A stretch of 18,270 nt of DNA from CAYFJO01 sp964343305 (GTDB lineage: Bacteria; Planctomycetota; Planctomycetia; Pirellulales; Pirellulaceae), in NCBI GenBank assembly GCA_964343305.1, contig CAYFJO010000203.1, positions 1-18,270 of the forward strand, written 5' to 3'. Below, piece after piece: positions 1 through 8,148 of the stretch (its first letter is position 1; the number at the start of each line of letters is the position of its first letter). The position numbers were made by a program, and so were the translations under genes. A model generated the notes under the pieces. It was not told the origin of the DNA. It worked only from the letters and a program-made list of their open reading frames with translations, and ran no database searches.

Positions 1-1
1 T

Positions 2-136
2 GCAACCGACTTTAACGGTGATGGTCGACTGGATCTGTTACTCGGAGACAGTTCGGGAAGTGTGTGTCCCGATCCAACAAAAAAAGTCCACCACGGGTTC
101 GTTTGGTTATTTGTGCGCAAGCCGAAAGGCCAATGA
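2..136 (+). CDS. C-terminal end of an FG-GAP/VCBS repeat protein (partial, 5' end outside window)
   Basis: This reading frame is open from the window edge and stops at TGA 134-136, giving 44 residues. It begins with ATDFNGDGRLDLLLGDSSG, which is the calcium-binding loop and following strand of FG-GAP/VCBS repeats (DxNxDGxxD), as in integrin-alpha-like beta-propellers. The last residues (FVWLFVRKPKGQ) look like a closing beta strand of the propeller. Such proteins are usually large, secreted and abundant in planctomycetes. Only the last blade is visible, so total size, signal peptide and partner domains are unknown. The gene ends 84 bp before the first HEAT gene on the same strand. A perfect hairpin lies in the gap, so the two need not share a transcript. 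The family call rests on one motif, but that motif is very characteristic. Confidence 0.72.
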   Translation, partial: ATDFNGDGRLDLLLGDSSGSVCPDPTKKVHHGFVWLFVRKPKGQ

Positions 137-178
137 TGTGAAGCGTTCAGACCTGATCATTCTGTGTAGTCAACGCAC

Positions 179-203
179 CGATGCCAATCCTCGATTGGCA
201 TCG
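179..203. repeat. Perfect 11-bp hairpin in the leader of the first HEAT gene
   Basis: CGATGCCAATC and GATTGGCATCG are exact inverted copies separated by the loop CTC. The hairpin ends 5 nt before the ribosome binding site AAGGAG (209-214) of the gene starting at 221. There is no T-tract after it, so a classical intrinsic terminator for the upstream FG-GAP gene is not obvious. It could stabilise a processed 5' end or control access to the ribosome binding site. The structure is seen; the role is inference. Confidence 0.6.
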
Positions 204-220
204 CCACGAAGGAGTTTGTC

Positions 221-2614
221 ATGTTTAGATTTCGAAAGAGCATGGTCTTATTGATCGTTTTGATCGGCGTTAACAGCAACGCCCTCGGGAAGACCGTTGA
301 AGAGCTAAAGAAAGCTGGTGATTTGCGTGGGCTGGTCGCCAAGCTGAGTGACCGACAGGCGTCGGTACGGCGGGATGCGGCCGTCGCCCTGCCAGGAGTT
401 GCCGAGAAAGTCAAAGACCCCGCCACGCTCAATTCCGTTGTGGGGCGATTGATCGAGGTGCGCATGAGCGATCCCTGGAAGAGCACGCGCGAATACAGCG
501 GCCGGGCACTGATGTATGCTCTGAACAAGAGCAAAGACCAAGGTGTGCTCAACAATTCCGTTTCACCCTTGCTCGATGCTCTCGATCGAGGCCAAGTTGA
601 TCTGGAGCGACGCCGCTACGCCTCGCTTGCCTTGTTCAGCGTGGTCATGCGGCTCGAACGAGTCGATCAGTTGCGACCCCGTTTTAGTGAGTTGCTGTCA
701 TCCGCGCTGAAAGATCCTGATGAGGGTGTGCGCAAATACGCCGAACGTGCCTTGCAGCACACGTTGCAGAAGCTCAACGACGAACCTACGTTGACAATCG
801 CCGCTCAATCGTTGGCGGGTCAGTTAGACGATAAGAACGTGGCCTCACGCAGCTATGCGGCAGTGATGCTGTCGGGCGTGGTCCGCAAGATCAAAGACCC
901 TCGCACGCTGAAAGGGTTGCTCGGCCCCGTCACGACCGCGAGCAAGGACCGGGACAAAGGCGTTCGCGAATACGCTGGACGGTCGCTGCAACACATCCAA
1001 AGCCAGTTAAAAGCTAGTGTCAAAGCAAAAGTAAAAGCGCCGCCGAAAAAGGCGACCGCTCCCGCCAAAGGCGAAAGCAAACGGGCCGACAACTCGCCTG
1101 CCGCGACCGAGACGTTGTTCGTGGCGTTGCAGACGAAAGCTCGCCAGCCCGTTCGCAAGACCACGGAACAAACTATTGCCGATTTGCAGAAGGCGGGGAA
1201 TGCTCGCGGGTTGATTGCGTTGCTGACCGATCCGCGTGGCAATGTGCGGCGGCGAGCCGCATTCGCCCTGCGACAAATCGTCGGCAAGGTCAAGGATCCC
1301 GCCACGCTGGACGCGAGCATTGGGCGGCTGATCGAAGTCGCTTTTAAAGATCCGTGGAAGAGCACACGCGGCGATTGCAGCGGGATACTCGAGCATCTGC
1401 TGAACAAGACCGAAAACCAGGCGGTGTTGCGTAGCACGCTCCGGCCGATTTTCGACGCGCTGCCTCACGGCCAGGTCGATCAAAGCCGCCGTCATTACGC
1501 GGCCACGTTGCTGTATGTCGTCACGCGGCGGCTCGACCACATCGATCAGTTGATGGCCCCGCGCATGGATGAGCTGCTGTCGGCCACGCTCAGCGATCCG
1601 TACGAACACGTGCGCGAATACGCGGGTCGGGCGTTGGGCCACTCGCTGAACAAAATCACCGACGAAAAAACGCTGTCCCGCGTCGCACATCGGCTGGTGG
1701 CCGATCAGGTGCTAAAGAGCGGTGACGAAAAGAACCGCCGGTATGCGGCCGAGCAGCTTTACAACTTGGTCCGCAAGATCAAAGATCCGCCCGATCTCCG
1801 AGCGTTGCTTGGCCGGATCACCGCCGCCACCAAAGATCGCGACGAGAGAGTCCGCCAAGACGCCGACCGCGCGATGCGCCAGATTCAAAACGGATTGAAA
1901 CGGAAGAAGGAGAAGAAACCGGCCGCCCCCGCAAAGGTCACGGCGGCTGTGGCAAAAAAGTCGCACAATATCGCGCGCACATCGAAGCCACTTCGTATCG
2001 ATGGCCGTTTGGACGAACCCGCCTGGAAAAGCACACGTGCAGTCGGAGCGTTCGATTTCACGTGGTGGAAGAACGGCGACGGACCAAAACAGCCGACAGA
2101 GGCCAAATTGCTCTGGGATGATAAGTACTTGTACGTCGCATTCCACTGTACCGACACCGACATCCATGCAACCCAGACCCAGCGCGACAGTGCGGTCTAT
2201 CGCGACGATTGCGTCCTGCTGTTCGCATCGCCGTTTGTCGATGATCCGAAACGATATTTCCATCTTGAAATCAACGCACTCGGCACTCATTTGGACAAGT
2301 ACCGTCCCAACGGCGCCCGGCCGGACATACCCTGGCAATGGAACCCAGGCGGTATCCTCATCGCTACGTCGCACAACGGCACGCCCAACGACGACGGCGA
2401 CGTTGACAAGTCGTGGACGGTGGAAGTGGGATTTCCGTACGCGGCGCTCGGTAGGGCACTACCTGGTCCGCCTCGCCCGGGCGACAAGTGGCATGTGAAC
2501 CTGCATCGGACGGAAGAGAATACGCGCGTCATGAGCCAATGGTCGCGCGGCGATCGAAATCGCCAGTCGTTTCATACGCCGGAGTTGTTTGGAGTTGTGA
2601 CGTTCGTGGATTGA
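221..2614 (+). CDS. Secreted HEAT-repeat protein with C-terminal CBM9-like domain
   Basis: 797 residues. The start ATG 221 has AAGGAG at 209-214. Residues 1-24 form a signal peptide (basic FRFRK, then MVLLIVLIGV, cleavage near ALG-K), so the product is exported. Residues about 25-262 and 315-562 are two copies of one helical module with HEAT-type repeats of about 40 residues. Recurring motifs are VRRDAAVAL, STREYSGRAL, RRRYAxxAL, VRKYAERAL and VREYAGR. The copies are joined by Lys/Ala/Pro-rich linkers. Residues about 580-797 resemble the CBM9-like (DOMON-fold) domain, with IDGRLDEPAWKST, a WDDKYLYVAF strand and SWTVEVGFPYAAL. This domain often binds sugars at the surface of secreted planctomycete proteins. 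HEAT arrays usually act as protein-binding scaffolds. The gene lies 60 bp before a paralogue and is probably cotranscribed with it. No catalytic residues were recognised, so the biological role is unknown. It could also be described as a PBS-lyase HEAT-like protein. Confidence 0.88.
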   Translation: MFRFRKSMVLLIVLIGVNSNALGKTVEELKKAGDLRGLVAKLSDRQASVRRDAAVALPGVAEKVKDPATLNSVVGRLIEVRMSDPWKSTREYSGRALMYALNKSKDQGVLNNSVSPLLDALDRGQVDLERRRYASLALFSVVMRLERVDQLRPRFSELLSSALKDPDEGVRKYAERALQHTLQKLNDEPTLTIAAQSLAGQLDDKNVASRSYAAVMLSGVVRKIKDPRTLKGLLGPVTTASKDRDKGVREYAGRSLQHIQSQLKASVKAKVKAPPKKATAPAKGESKRADNSPAATETLFVALQTKARQPVRKTTEQTIADLQKAGNARGLIALLTDPRGNVRRRAAFALRQIVGKVKDPATLDASIGRLIEVAFKDPWKSTRGDCSGILEHLLNKTENQAVLRSTLRPIFDALPHGQVDQSRRHYAATLLYVVTRRLDHIDQLMAPRMDELLSATLSDPYEHVREYAGRALGHSLNKITDEKTLSRVAHRLVADQVLKSGDEKNRRYAAEQLYNLVRKIKDPPDLRALLGRITAATKDRDERVRQDADRAMRQIQNGLKRKKEKKPAAPAKVTAAVAKKSHNIARTSKPLRIDGRLDEPAWKSTRAVGAFDFTWWKNGDGPKQPTEAKLLWDDKYLYVAFHCTDTDIHATQTQRDSAVYRDDCVLLFASPFVDDPKRYFHLEINALGTHLDKYRPNGARPDIPWQWNPGGILIATSHNGTPNDDGDVDKSWTVEVGFPYAALGRALPGPPRPGDKWHVNLHRTEENTRVMSQWSRGDRNRQSFHTPELFGVVTFVD

Positions 2615-2674
2615 TTTTTCGCCCCTTTGCATCATTCGTACTTACTTGGGTTGTCCGATTACGGGAGATTCAAG

Positions 2675-4552
2675 ATGCAACGCAATATGTTTCTTTCGGC
2701 GGTCGTTCTGTTTTCTGCCGTGATTGGTACACGCAGTAACGCGCAAGGGAAAACAGTCGAAGAGCTGAAGAAGGCCGGAGATCTTCGTGGATTAGTCGCC
2801 AAACTGGGGGACCACCGGGCAAGCGTTCGGCGTGACGCTGCGGTTGCCTTACCCGGAATTGTCGACAAAGTCAAAGACCCTGCCAAGCTGAATCCCATCA
2901 TTGGGCGGTTGATCGACGTCCGCTTCCGCGACCCTTGGAAGAGTACCCGCGAGTACAGCGGCCGGGCACTCATGAATGCGCTGAACAAGACCAAAGACCA
3001 GGTGGTGCTCAACAATGCGATACAGCCCCTACTGGACGCCCTGGACAAGGGCCAAGTTGACGTGGAGCGCCGCCGTTACGCCGCGGTTGCCCTCTCGGTG
3101 GTGGTGATGCGGCTCGAACGTGTCGATCTACTGCGGCCCCGCATTTCCGAGTTGCTGGTGGCCACGTTCAAAGACCCTGACGAGGGTGTGCGAAAATACG
3201 CCGAACGCGCATTACAGCACACGCTGATGAAGCTCGACCACGAACCAACGCTCACAATCGCCGCCCATCCGCTGGCGGCCCACCTCGACAACAAGGATCT
3301 GCATTTCCGCAGTTATTCGGCGGTCATGCTGTCGATGATCGTCCACAAAATCAAAGATCACCGGACGCTCAATTCCCTGCTCAGCCGTATTTCCACCGCC
3401 GCCACCAAAGACCCCGACAAAGGAGTCCGCGAATACGCCGGCCGCGCGATGCGTCATATTCAAAGCGCGCTGAAACCGAAGAAAAAACCTGCCGCCCCCG
3501 TCAAAGGCAAGGCAAGCACAAAGAGGGACAACTTGCCGGCCTCAGTCGCCAATGTTTCAACAAAACCAACCGAGCCGGTGAAGCAATCCGGCAATTGGCG
3601 CGATTTGGTTCCCAAGCTGAAAGACAAGGATCCGGAAATGCGCCGGCGAGCTGCGATGGCGTTGCAGGAGGTTCTCAGGCAGGTCAGCAGTGAGGCGGAT
3701 CTCAAACAAGTCATTCCCCCTTTGGTCGCTGCGACGCTGAACGATTCCAGCGCGGATGTACGCGAACCGGCCCGCTTCGCCTTGAGGCACGTGCTCAGCA
3801 AGGTCAAGGATGAAGCGGCATTGATTCCCGTCGCACAATCGTACCTTGCTGGATTGAAACGCAAAGACGCAAAAGTGCGTTCCCACTGCGCTCACGACTT
3901 GCCGGGAGTTGTGAGCAAAATCAGTAACGAGAAGGCGCTGGTGCAAATGTTGGGGCCGTTGACGGCTGCAACGCTCAAGGCTGAGAGCATGAATGCAAGC
4001 GATTTTCCCGGCTTCGCTTTGCGGAATGCGTTGAGAAAGATCGACGATCCAACCGCAATGACCTCAGTCATGCAAACCTTCATCGATGGATTGAAGCACA
4101 AGGACTCGACGATGCGGACCTTTTTCGCCCACGGACTGCACGAAAACGTAAGCAAGATCAAGGACACGGCAGTGCTGATGCGAATGGTGAACCCCTTGGC
4201 GGCCGCAACCGTGACTCTGAAAGTGACGGAACCCAGCACGGATGGTGCGGAGGCCGGCGAACTGGCCTACTTCGCTTTGAAGCAGGTGCTGGGCCAAGTC
4301 GACGACCAGGCGGCATTGAAATCGATCATCTTGCCAATGGCCGAGGCGCTGAAAGCCAAGGAAGTCAAGCGTCGCAGGTATGCCGCGCACACCGTGATGC
4401 TCTTCGGCTACAAAGTGAAAGACCTGACGGCACTCACGCCACTCATCCAGCCGTTGGTTACCGCACACTTCAACGATTCCGACAAGAGGGTGCGCCAGTC
4501 GGCTGAAATGGCCCTGAAGAAGACGTTCGGCCAGGTACCAGAGCCAAAATAA
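2675..4552 (+). CDS. Secreted HEAT-repeat protein, paralogue of the upstream gene
   Basis: 625 residues. The ATG at 2675 is preferred over an in-frame ATG at 2627 because GGGAG lies at 2663-2667 and the signal peptide (MQRNMFLSAVVLFSAVIG) begins there. Residues about 21-266 match the N-terminal module of the upstream protein over their whole length, sharing KTVEELKKAGDLRGLVAKL, DPWKSTREYSGRALM and DPDEGVRKYAERALQHTL. At DNA level the two differ mainly at third codon positions, which indicates an old tandem duplication kept under selection. A Lys/Pro/Ala linker (267-305) leads to a second, more divergent HEAT array (306-625) with repeats such as VREPARFALRHVLSKV and VRQSAEMALKKTFGQV. No CBM9 domain is present, unlike its neighbour. 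It is probably an exported protein-interaction scaffold of unknown partner. It lies 36 bp before the beta-helix gene, in one likely operon. Confidence 0.87.
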   Translation: MQRNMFLSAVVLFSAVIGTRSNAQGKTVEELKKAGDLRGLVAKLGDHRASVRRDAAVALPGIVDKVKDPAKLNPIIGRLIDVRFRDPWKSTREYSGRALMNALNKTKDQVVLNNAIQPLLDALDKGQVDVERRRYAAVALSVVVMRLERVDLLRPRISELLVATFKDPDEGVRKYAERALQHTLMKLDHEPTLTIAAHPLAAHLDNKDLHFRSYSAVMLSMIVHKIKDHRTLNSLLSRISTAATKDPDKGVREYAGRAMRHIQSALKPKKKPAAPVKGKASTKRDNLPASVANVSTKPTEPVKQSGNWRDLVPKLKDKDPEMRRRAAMALQEVLRQVSSEADLKQVIPPLVAATLNDSSADVREPARFALRHVLSKVKDEAALIPVAQSYLAGLKRKDAKVRSHCAHDLPGVVSKISNEKALVQMLGPLTAATLKAESMNASDFPGFALRNALRKIDDPTAMTSVMQTFIDGLKHKDSTMRTFFAHGLHENVSKIKDTAVLMRMVNPLAAATVTLKVTEPSTDGAEAGELAYFALKQVLGQVDDQAALKSIILPMAEALKAKEVKRRRYAAHTVMLFGYKVKDLTALTPLIQPLVTAHFNDSDKRVRQSAEMALKKTFGQVPEPK

Positions 4553-4588
4553 GAAACTTGCGTTCCACCAAACAAAGGAGACTTTAGC

Positions 4589-6886
4589 ATGTTCACCTTG
4601 CGACACAGCGGATTGCTTTTGGCGAGCGGTTTAATAGCCGTGGGCGTTTCCGCATCCGCCAAGGCCGATACGCTGCGCGTTCCCCAGGACCACAAGATGA
4701 TCCAAACGGCGATCGACGCGGCCAAAACTGGAGACACCGTGTTGGTCAGTGCAGGAACGTACGAAGAACGGGTTCGATTGAGGTCCGGCATCACGCTGAA
4801 AAGCGCCGGTGACGACGCGAAGGGAAAACTTGGCCTCAAACGTGCCGAAGCGACCATCATTGATGGCAATTTCGATGGTGCGAAAGGCCCAGGAGTCTTG
4901 ATGGCACTGGATTCGACGATCGACGGATTCTCGGTTACGGGTGTTGGCAAATATAACGACGCACTTTGGAAAAAGCACCACGCCACTCAAGGTGAGGAAC
5001 AATCGTACGAGCACATTGGAGAGCCTGGCACGGCTGGCATCAGTGTGATTGGCATCGCGCGCTGCACGGTCACCAACAACATCGTGCATCACATCGGCTA
5101 CACCGGCATCGCGATCATGGGCGCGAAGGGCAAGCGGGTCTCGCCGCATATCGTGCGCAACGTGACGTACCGCAACATGGGCGGCGGGATCGGCGCGATG
5201 AAAGAGTCGACGGCGATCATCGAGGAGAACATTTGCTTCGAGAACTTCTACGCCGGCATTGGTCACAGTAACGCGAGCCCGCTAGTGATCAACAACACGT
5301 GCTACGAAAACGTGCGAGCCGGGATTGGCATCAGTGAACATTCACGGCCGATCGTCCGCGGCAACAAGTGCTACAAAAATCTCCGCGCGGGGATCGGCAT
5401 CCGCACGGGCGAGGAAACCCAGCCGATCGTCGAGCACAACGAATGCTACGAAAACGAGATGGCGGGCATCGGCAACCGCGATGACGCTCGGCCTATCATT
5501 CGCCATAACAAGTGTTACAGAAATAAAATGGCTGGCATCGGATCGCGCGACGGCGCGCAAGCGGTGATCGAGCACAACGAGTGCTACGAAAACGGAATGG
5601 CGGGAATCGGGTCGCGATTGGGTGCGGCCCCGGTGATCCGCAACAATCGATGCTATCGAAACGTCATGGCGGGCATCGGCTCGCGCGAAGGCGCTCGGCC
5701 AGTGATCGAAGACAATGAATGTTTCGAAAACAAGATGGCCGGAATTGGCTCGCAGCAAGATGCGGTGCCTGTAATCCGCAACAATCGATGTTATCGAAAC
5801 GTCATGGCCGGAATTGGCTCGCGGTTGGGGGCCCGGCCAGTGATTGTTGGTAACGAGTGTTACGAAAACAAGATGGCCGGTATCGGTTCGCGAGAAGGCG
5901 CCGCGCCGATCATTCGCAGCAATCGCTCGCACGACAACGTGATGGCTGGCATTGGTTCCCGCCTCGGCGCTCGGCCGCTGATTGCCGACAACGAATCGCA
6001 CAAGAACAACATGGCCGGCATCGGCGTGCGCGACACGGCGACCGTGGCGGTGATTGTTGGCAACCGTTGCCTGGAGAATCGACTGGTCGCGGTTGGCCTA
6101 CCCGACGGGGCCACCGCCTACATACACGGTAACGAACTGAAGCGGACCGGCGGCGGCGCTCCACCTTTGGTCGCCGTCAAAGGCAGTTCGAAGGGCATCG
6201 TCTCGCACAACAGCATCACGGGCGGCGGCGTGGCCGGCGTGTTGGCTCACGGCGAAGTGAGCGTCTTCGGCAACCGTTTTCAAGGCGCGGGCGGCAAGCA
6301 AGGGTCGGCGGTCTGGGTGTGGAAGGACTCGATCGTGAACGTGGCCAACAACCGTTTCGCCGGCTACCGCAACGCCGTAAACGCCAGCGGCTCGAAAGTC
6401 ACCGCAACCGATAACGTCACTCGCGAATTCTCCGGCCCGTCGCTGATTGTGAAAAGTCCATCAGCGCCCGCCCGCGTTTACGGCAACACAGCAATCTCCG
6501 ACAATCCGAAAGACAGCGCCGTGGACGTCGAAGGCGCCGAAGACGCGGCAGCAAGCAATGTGCTGAAGAAAACCAGCGAAGTGGACGAGTCCGGCCCGAC
6601 GGAATTGCCGCGCTGGCCGCTACTAGCGAAGCGACCGAGTGGCGAATCATTCCATCCCATGATCAACACAGATCGCGTAGTGACCGTAGAAGACGGGCCC
6701 TGGAAACTTGTGGCCACCTACGGCAAGACGATCCGCTACGCCCTGTTCAATACGGCAAACGACCCGCAACAGAAAAGCGACCTATCAGCCAAGCTGGAAC
6801 AAATTACATTCCGCTTGCGAGGCTTGATGGAACAGCAAGAAGGGCTTGATTACCAAGCTGCAATGCGCAAAGGGCCCGGAAGATGA
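4589..6886 (+). CDS. Secreted right-handed parallel beta-helix protein (NosD/pectate-lyase-like fold)
   Basis: 765 residues. The start ATG 4589 has AAGGAG at 4575-4580. Residues 1-26 are a signal peptide ending near AKA-D. The mature N-terminus (LRVPQDHKMIQTAID, then TGDTVLVSAGTYEERV) is the usual entry strand of NosD/DUF1565-type beta-helices. Residues about 214-514 are regular rungs, nearly exact 23-residue repeats from 284 to 491 of the form N-x-C-Y-x-N-x-MAGIGSR-x-GA-x-PVI. A Cys is found at the same rung position in most copies, which predicts an internal cysteine ladder. Rungs alternate between acidic (NECYEN) and basic (NRCYRN) faces. The last 100 residues leave the helix and contain DGPWKLVATYG followed by an ND-P segment, similar to the closing part of sulfatases, but without any sulfatase active site. 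Such helices bind or cleave polysaccharides. No polysaccharide-lyase catalytic set was identified, so an adhesive or structural role is equally possible. The gene closes the HEAT cassette. Confidence 0.85.
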   Translation: MFTLRHSGLLLASGLIAVGVSASAKADTLRVPQDHKMIQTAIDAAKTGDTVLVSAGTYEERVRLRSGITLKSAGDDAKGKLGLKRAEATIIDGNFDGAKGPGVLMALDSTIDGFSVTGVGKYNDALWKKHHATQGEEQSYEHIGEPGTAGISVIGIARCTVTNNIVHHIGYTGIAIMGAKGKRVSPHIVRNVTYRNMGGGIGAMKESTAIIEENICFENFYAGIGHSNASPLVINNTCYENVRAGIGISEHSRPIVRGNKCYKNLRAGIGIRTGEETQPIVEHNECYENEMAGIGNRDDARPIIRHNKCYRNKMAGIGSRDGAQAVIEHNECYENGMAGIGSRLGAAPVIRNNRCYRNVMAGIGSREGARPVIEDNECFENKMAGIGSQQDAVPVIRNNRCYRNVMAGIGSRLGARPVIVGNECYENKMAGIGSREGAAPIIRSNRSHDNVMAGIGSRLGARPLIADNESHKNNMAGIGVRDTATVAVIVGNRCLENRLVAVGLPDGATAYIHGNELKRTGGGAPPLVAVKGSSKGIVSHNSITGGGVAGVLAHGEVSVFGNRFQGAGGKQGSAVWVWKDSIVNVANNRFAGYRNAVNASGSKVTATDNVTREFSGPSLIVKSPSAPARVYGNTAISDNPKDSAVDVEGAEDAAASNVLKKTSEVDESGPTELPRWPLLAKRPSGESFHPMINTDRVVTVEDGPWKLVATYGKTIRYALFNTANDPQQKSDLSAKLEQITFRLRGLMEQQEGLDYQAAMRKGPGR
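5438..6061 (+). repeat. Nine tandem 69-bp coding repeats inside the beta-helix gene
   Basis: Units begin with an AAC/AAT/AAG Asn-box at 5438, 5507, 5576, 5645, 5714, 5783, 5852, 5921 and 5990. The first eight are exactly 69 bp and the ninth has one extra codon. Each encodes one 23-residue rung. Identity is highest between units two apart: the 138-bp blocks 5645-5782 and 5783-5920 share long identical stretches including CATGGC-GGCAT/AAT-GGCTCGC. This is the mark of duplication of a two-rung unit, alternately acidic and basic, followed by homogenisation. Rung number may therefore vary between strains. Confidence 0.85.
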
Positions 6887-7132
6887 AAGATTCGGTTCGC
6901 CAACTGTTTCTGATGCCCACGTTCCACTTTGCCAACCAAGGAGAATCGCTACACGGTCGACTTTTGAAATATGTGCTAATTGCATTTGATTTTGCGAAGA
7001 AAAATAGCGGCTTGATGAGCAAAACGAGAACATTCTGTCGTGTTTATGGAACTAACAGTCATCCTTCCGTGATCTTGCCTTGATCACTTCCACGCCCTGC
7101 CCTCCCACCTAACCCGTCAACGGGGAATCTAA

Positions 7133-7339
7133 ATGGCCCACAAGACTGTTCTCACGGTCGCCATGTTCACGCTGATGACTTTGCCGGCGTTTGGCAAGGA
7201 CGAAAAGGACAAGAACCAGCCAAGACCACAATCAGTAGAACAACCTGGGCAGCTAAAGAAGCTTCAAATTCAGCCGCGGCAGATTCAACGCAACGGCAAC
7301 AAGATCCAAATCTGTATCCAAGCAGCGCCAAAGAAATAG
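7133..7339 (+). CDS. Small secreted basic, Gln-rich protein of unknown function
   Basis: 68 residues. The ATG at 7133 follows GGGGA at 7122-7126. Residues 1-22 (MAHKTVLTVAMFTLMTLPAFGK) form a clear signal peptide. The mature part of about 46 residues is rich in Lys, Gln, Pro and Asn, with LKKLQIQPRQIQRNGNKIQI near the end and one Cys. It has no recognisable domain. It lies 19 bp before the Spy-like gene, whose ribosome binding site (AAGGAG, 7344-7349) starts 5 bp after its stop codon, so the two are probably cotranscribed. The signal peptide and close spacing support a real gene, but no family could be assigned. A preceding 246-bp gap separates this pair from the beta-helix gene, so it may have its own promoter, though none was clearly seen. 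Confidence 0.65.
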   Translation: MAHKTVLTVAMFTLMTLPAFGKDEKDKNQPRPQSVEQPGQLKKLQIQPRQIQRNGNKIQICIQAAPKK

Positions 7340-7358
7340 GAATAAGGAGTCCAGAGAA

Positions 7359-8147
7359 ATGTTATTCTCCGCACCTTCGAGTCGCATCATCATCGTGTTT
7401 ACGCTCATTTGCATTGTTAGTTTTGATAAATCAAGAGATGTTGCGGCGGCGGATCCCAAGCAGGAATCCACACGTACCTCTCAAAGGTCAACCGATGACA
7501 CGACCTGGTTGTATTACTTCACCTCGCAATTCGAAAGCAATCCCTATTTGACCCGGGAGTTGGAATTGGTTGATTTCCAGCAAAAGGAACTGCAAGCGAT
7601 CAAAAAAGAGATGCAAGCGGAATACAACCAGATGATGCAGGAGTATCGTCAAAGCTACAGGAAGGACAATTATCAACAAGCGCAAGCTGAGTACCGAGAA
7701 AAACTGCAGGAATACAAAGAGAGGTATCTTGATCGCGTCGAGGAAGTCTTGGTGCCTCATCAAGAGAAGAGGCTTGAACAGGTCGTTCGTCAGCAGAAAG
7801 CCTTGTACGCGCGCGGTGGTGGAGCATCGTCAAGGTATTACACTCGTCGTGACGAATTTGACTTGCCGATGCTGCTCGCCGAAGAACTCGAACTCAGCGA
7901 GAAGGAACTTGAGATTGTCAAAACAGCGATCAAGGAAAGCCGGCTGGAAATGGAAGATGAACTCAAACGGATTCGTGAAGAATCCATTAGAAAAGTCATC
8001 AATTCACTTCCCCCTGACAAACGCCGCCGTTTCGACGATTTAGTTGGCCAACCGTATGACTTTTCAGCCGCTCGAAGAGCGATATCTAAGAGCTATGAAG
8101 AGCGACGAAGAAAAGAGCGTGAGTCGAAAGACAAAGACGACAACTAG
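7359..8147 (+). CDS. Exported Spy/CpxP-like (LTXXQ-type) charged helical protein
   Basis: 262 residues, with AAGGAG at 7344-7349 before ATG 7359. A hydrophobic stretch at residues 9-22 (RIIIVFTLICIVSF) and VAAA near 30 form a signal peptide. The mature chain has two similar helical halves. The first has LTRELELVDFQQKELQAIKK (about 62-85) and the second LLAEELELSEKELEIVKTAI (about 170-190). Each is followed by long Glu/Lys/Arg-rich helices and ends with a turn (LVPHQEKRLEQVV, and LPPDKRRRFDDLVGQPYDF). This is the LTxxQ-style pattern of Spy/CpxP relatives, which in proteobacteria are periplasmic chaperones or stress sensors; planctomycetes carry many such genes. The tail is extremely charged (RRRKERESKDKDDN). 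Its client or signal is unknown, and its link to the small upstream peptide is inferred only from operon spacing. Confidence 0.72.
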   Translation: MLFSAPSSRIIIVFTLICIVSFDKSRDVAAADPKQESTRTSQRSTDDTTWLYYFTSQFESNPYLTRELELVDFQQKELQAIKKEMQAEYNQMMQEYRQSYRKDNYQQAQAEYREKLQEYKERYLDRVEEVLVPHQEKRLEQVVRQQKALYARGGGASSRYYTRRDEFDLPMLLAEELELSEKELEIVKTAIKESRLEMEDELKRIREESIRKVINSLPPDKRRRFDDLVGQPYDFSAARRAISKSYEERRRKERESKDKDDN

Positions 8148-8148
8148 A

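Noticed and set aside
5342..6001. Long minus-strand ORF opposite the beta-helix repeats
   Set aside because: It arises from the regular codons of the 69-bp repeat on the other strand; it has no start signal or known domain.
5438..6061. Regular repeats considered as a CRISPR array or satellite
   Set aside because: Repeats are in frame, have no unique spacers, and encode beta-helix rungs.
6883..7083. 66-codon ORF overlapping the beta-helix stop codon (ATGA)
   Set aside because: No signal peptide, domain or good ribosome binding site; codon use and composition look like an A/T-richer intergenic region.
7069..7087. GTGATC and GATCAC inverted pair before the small secreted gene
   Set aside because: Only 6 bp with a 7-nt loop and no T-tract; expected by chance.
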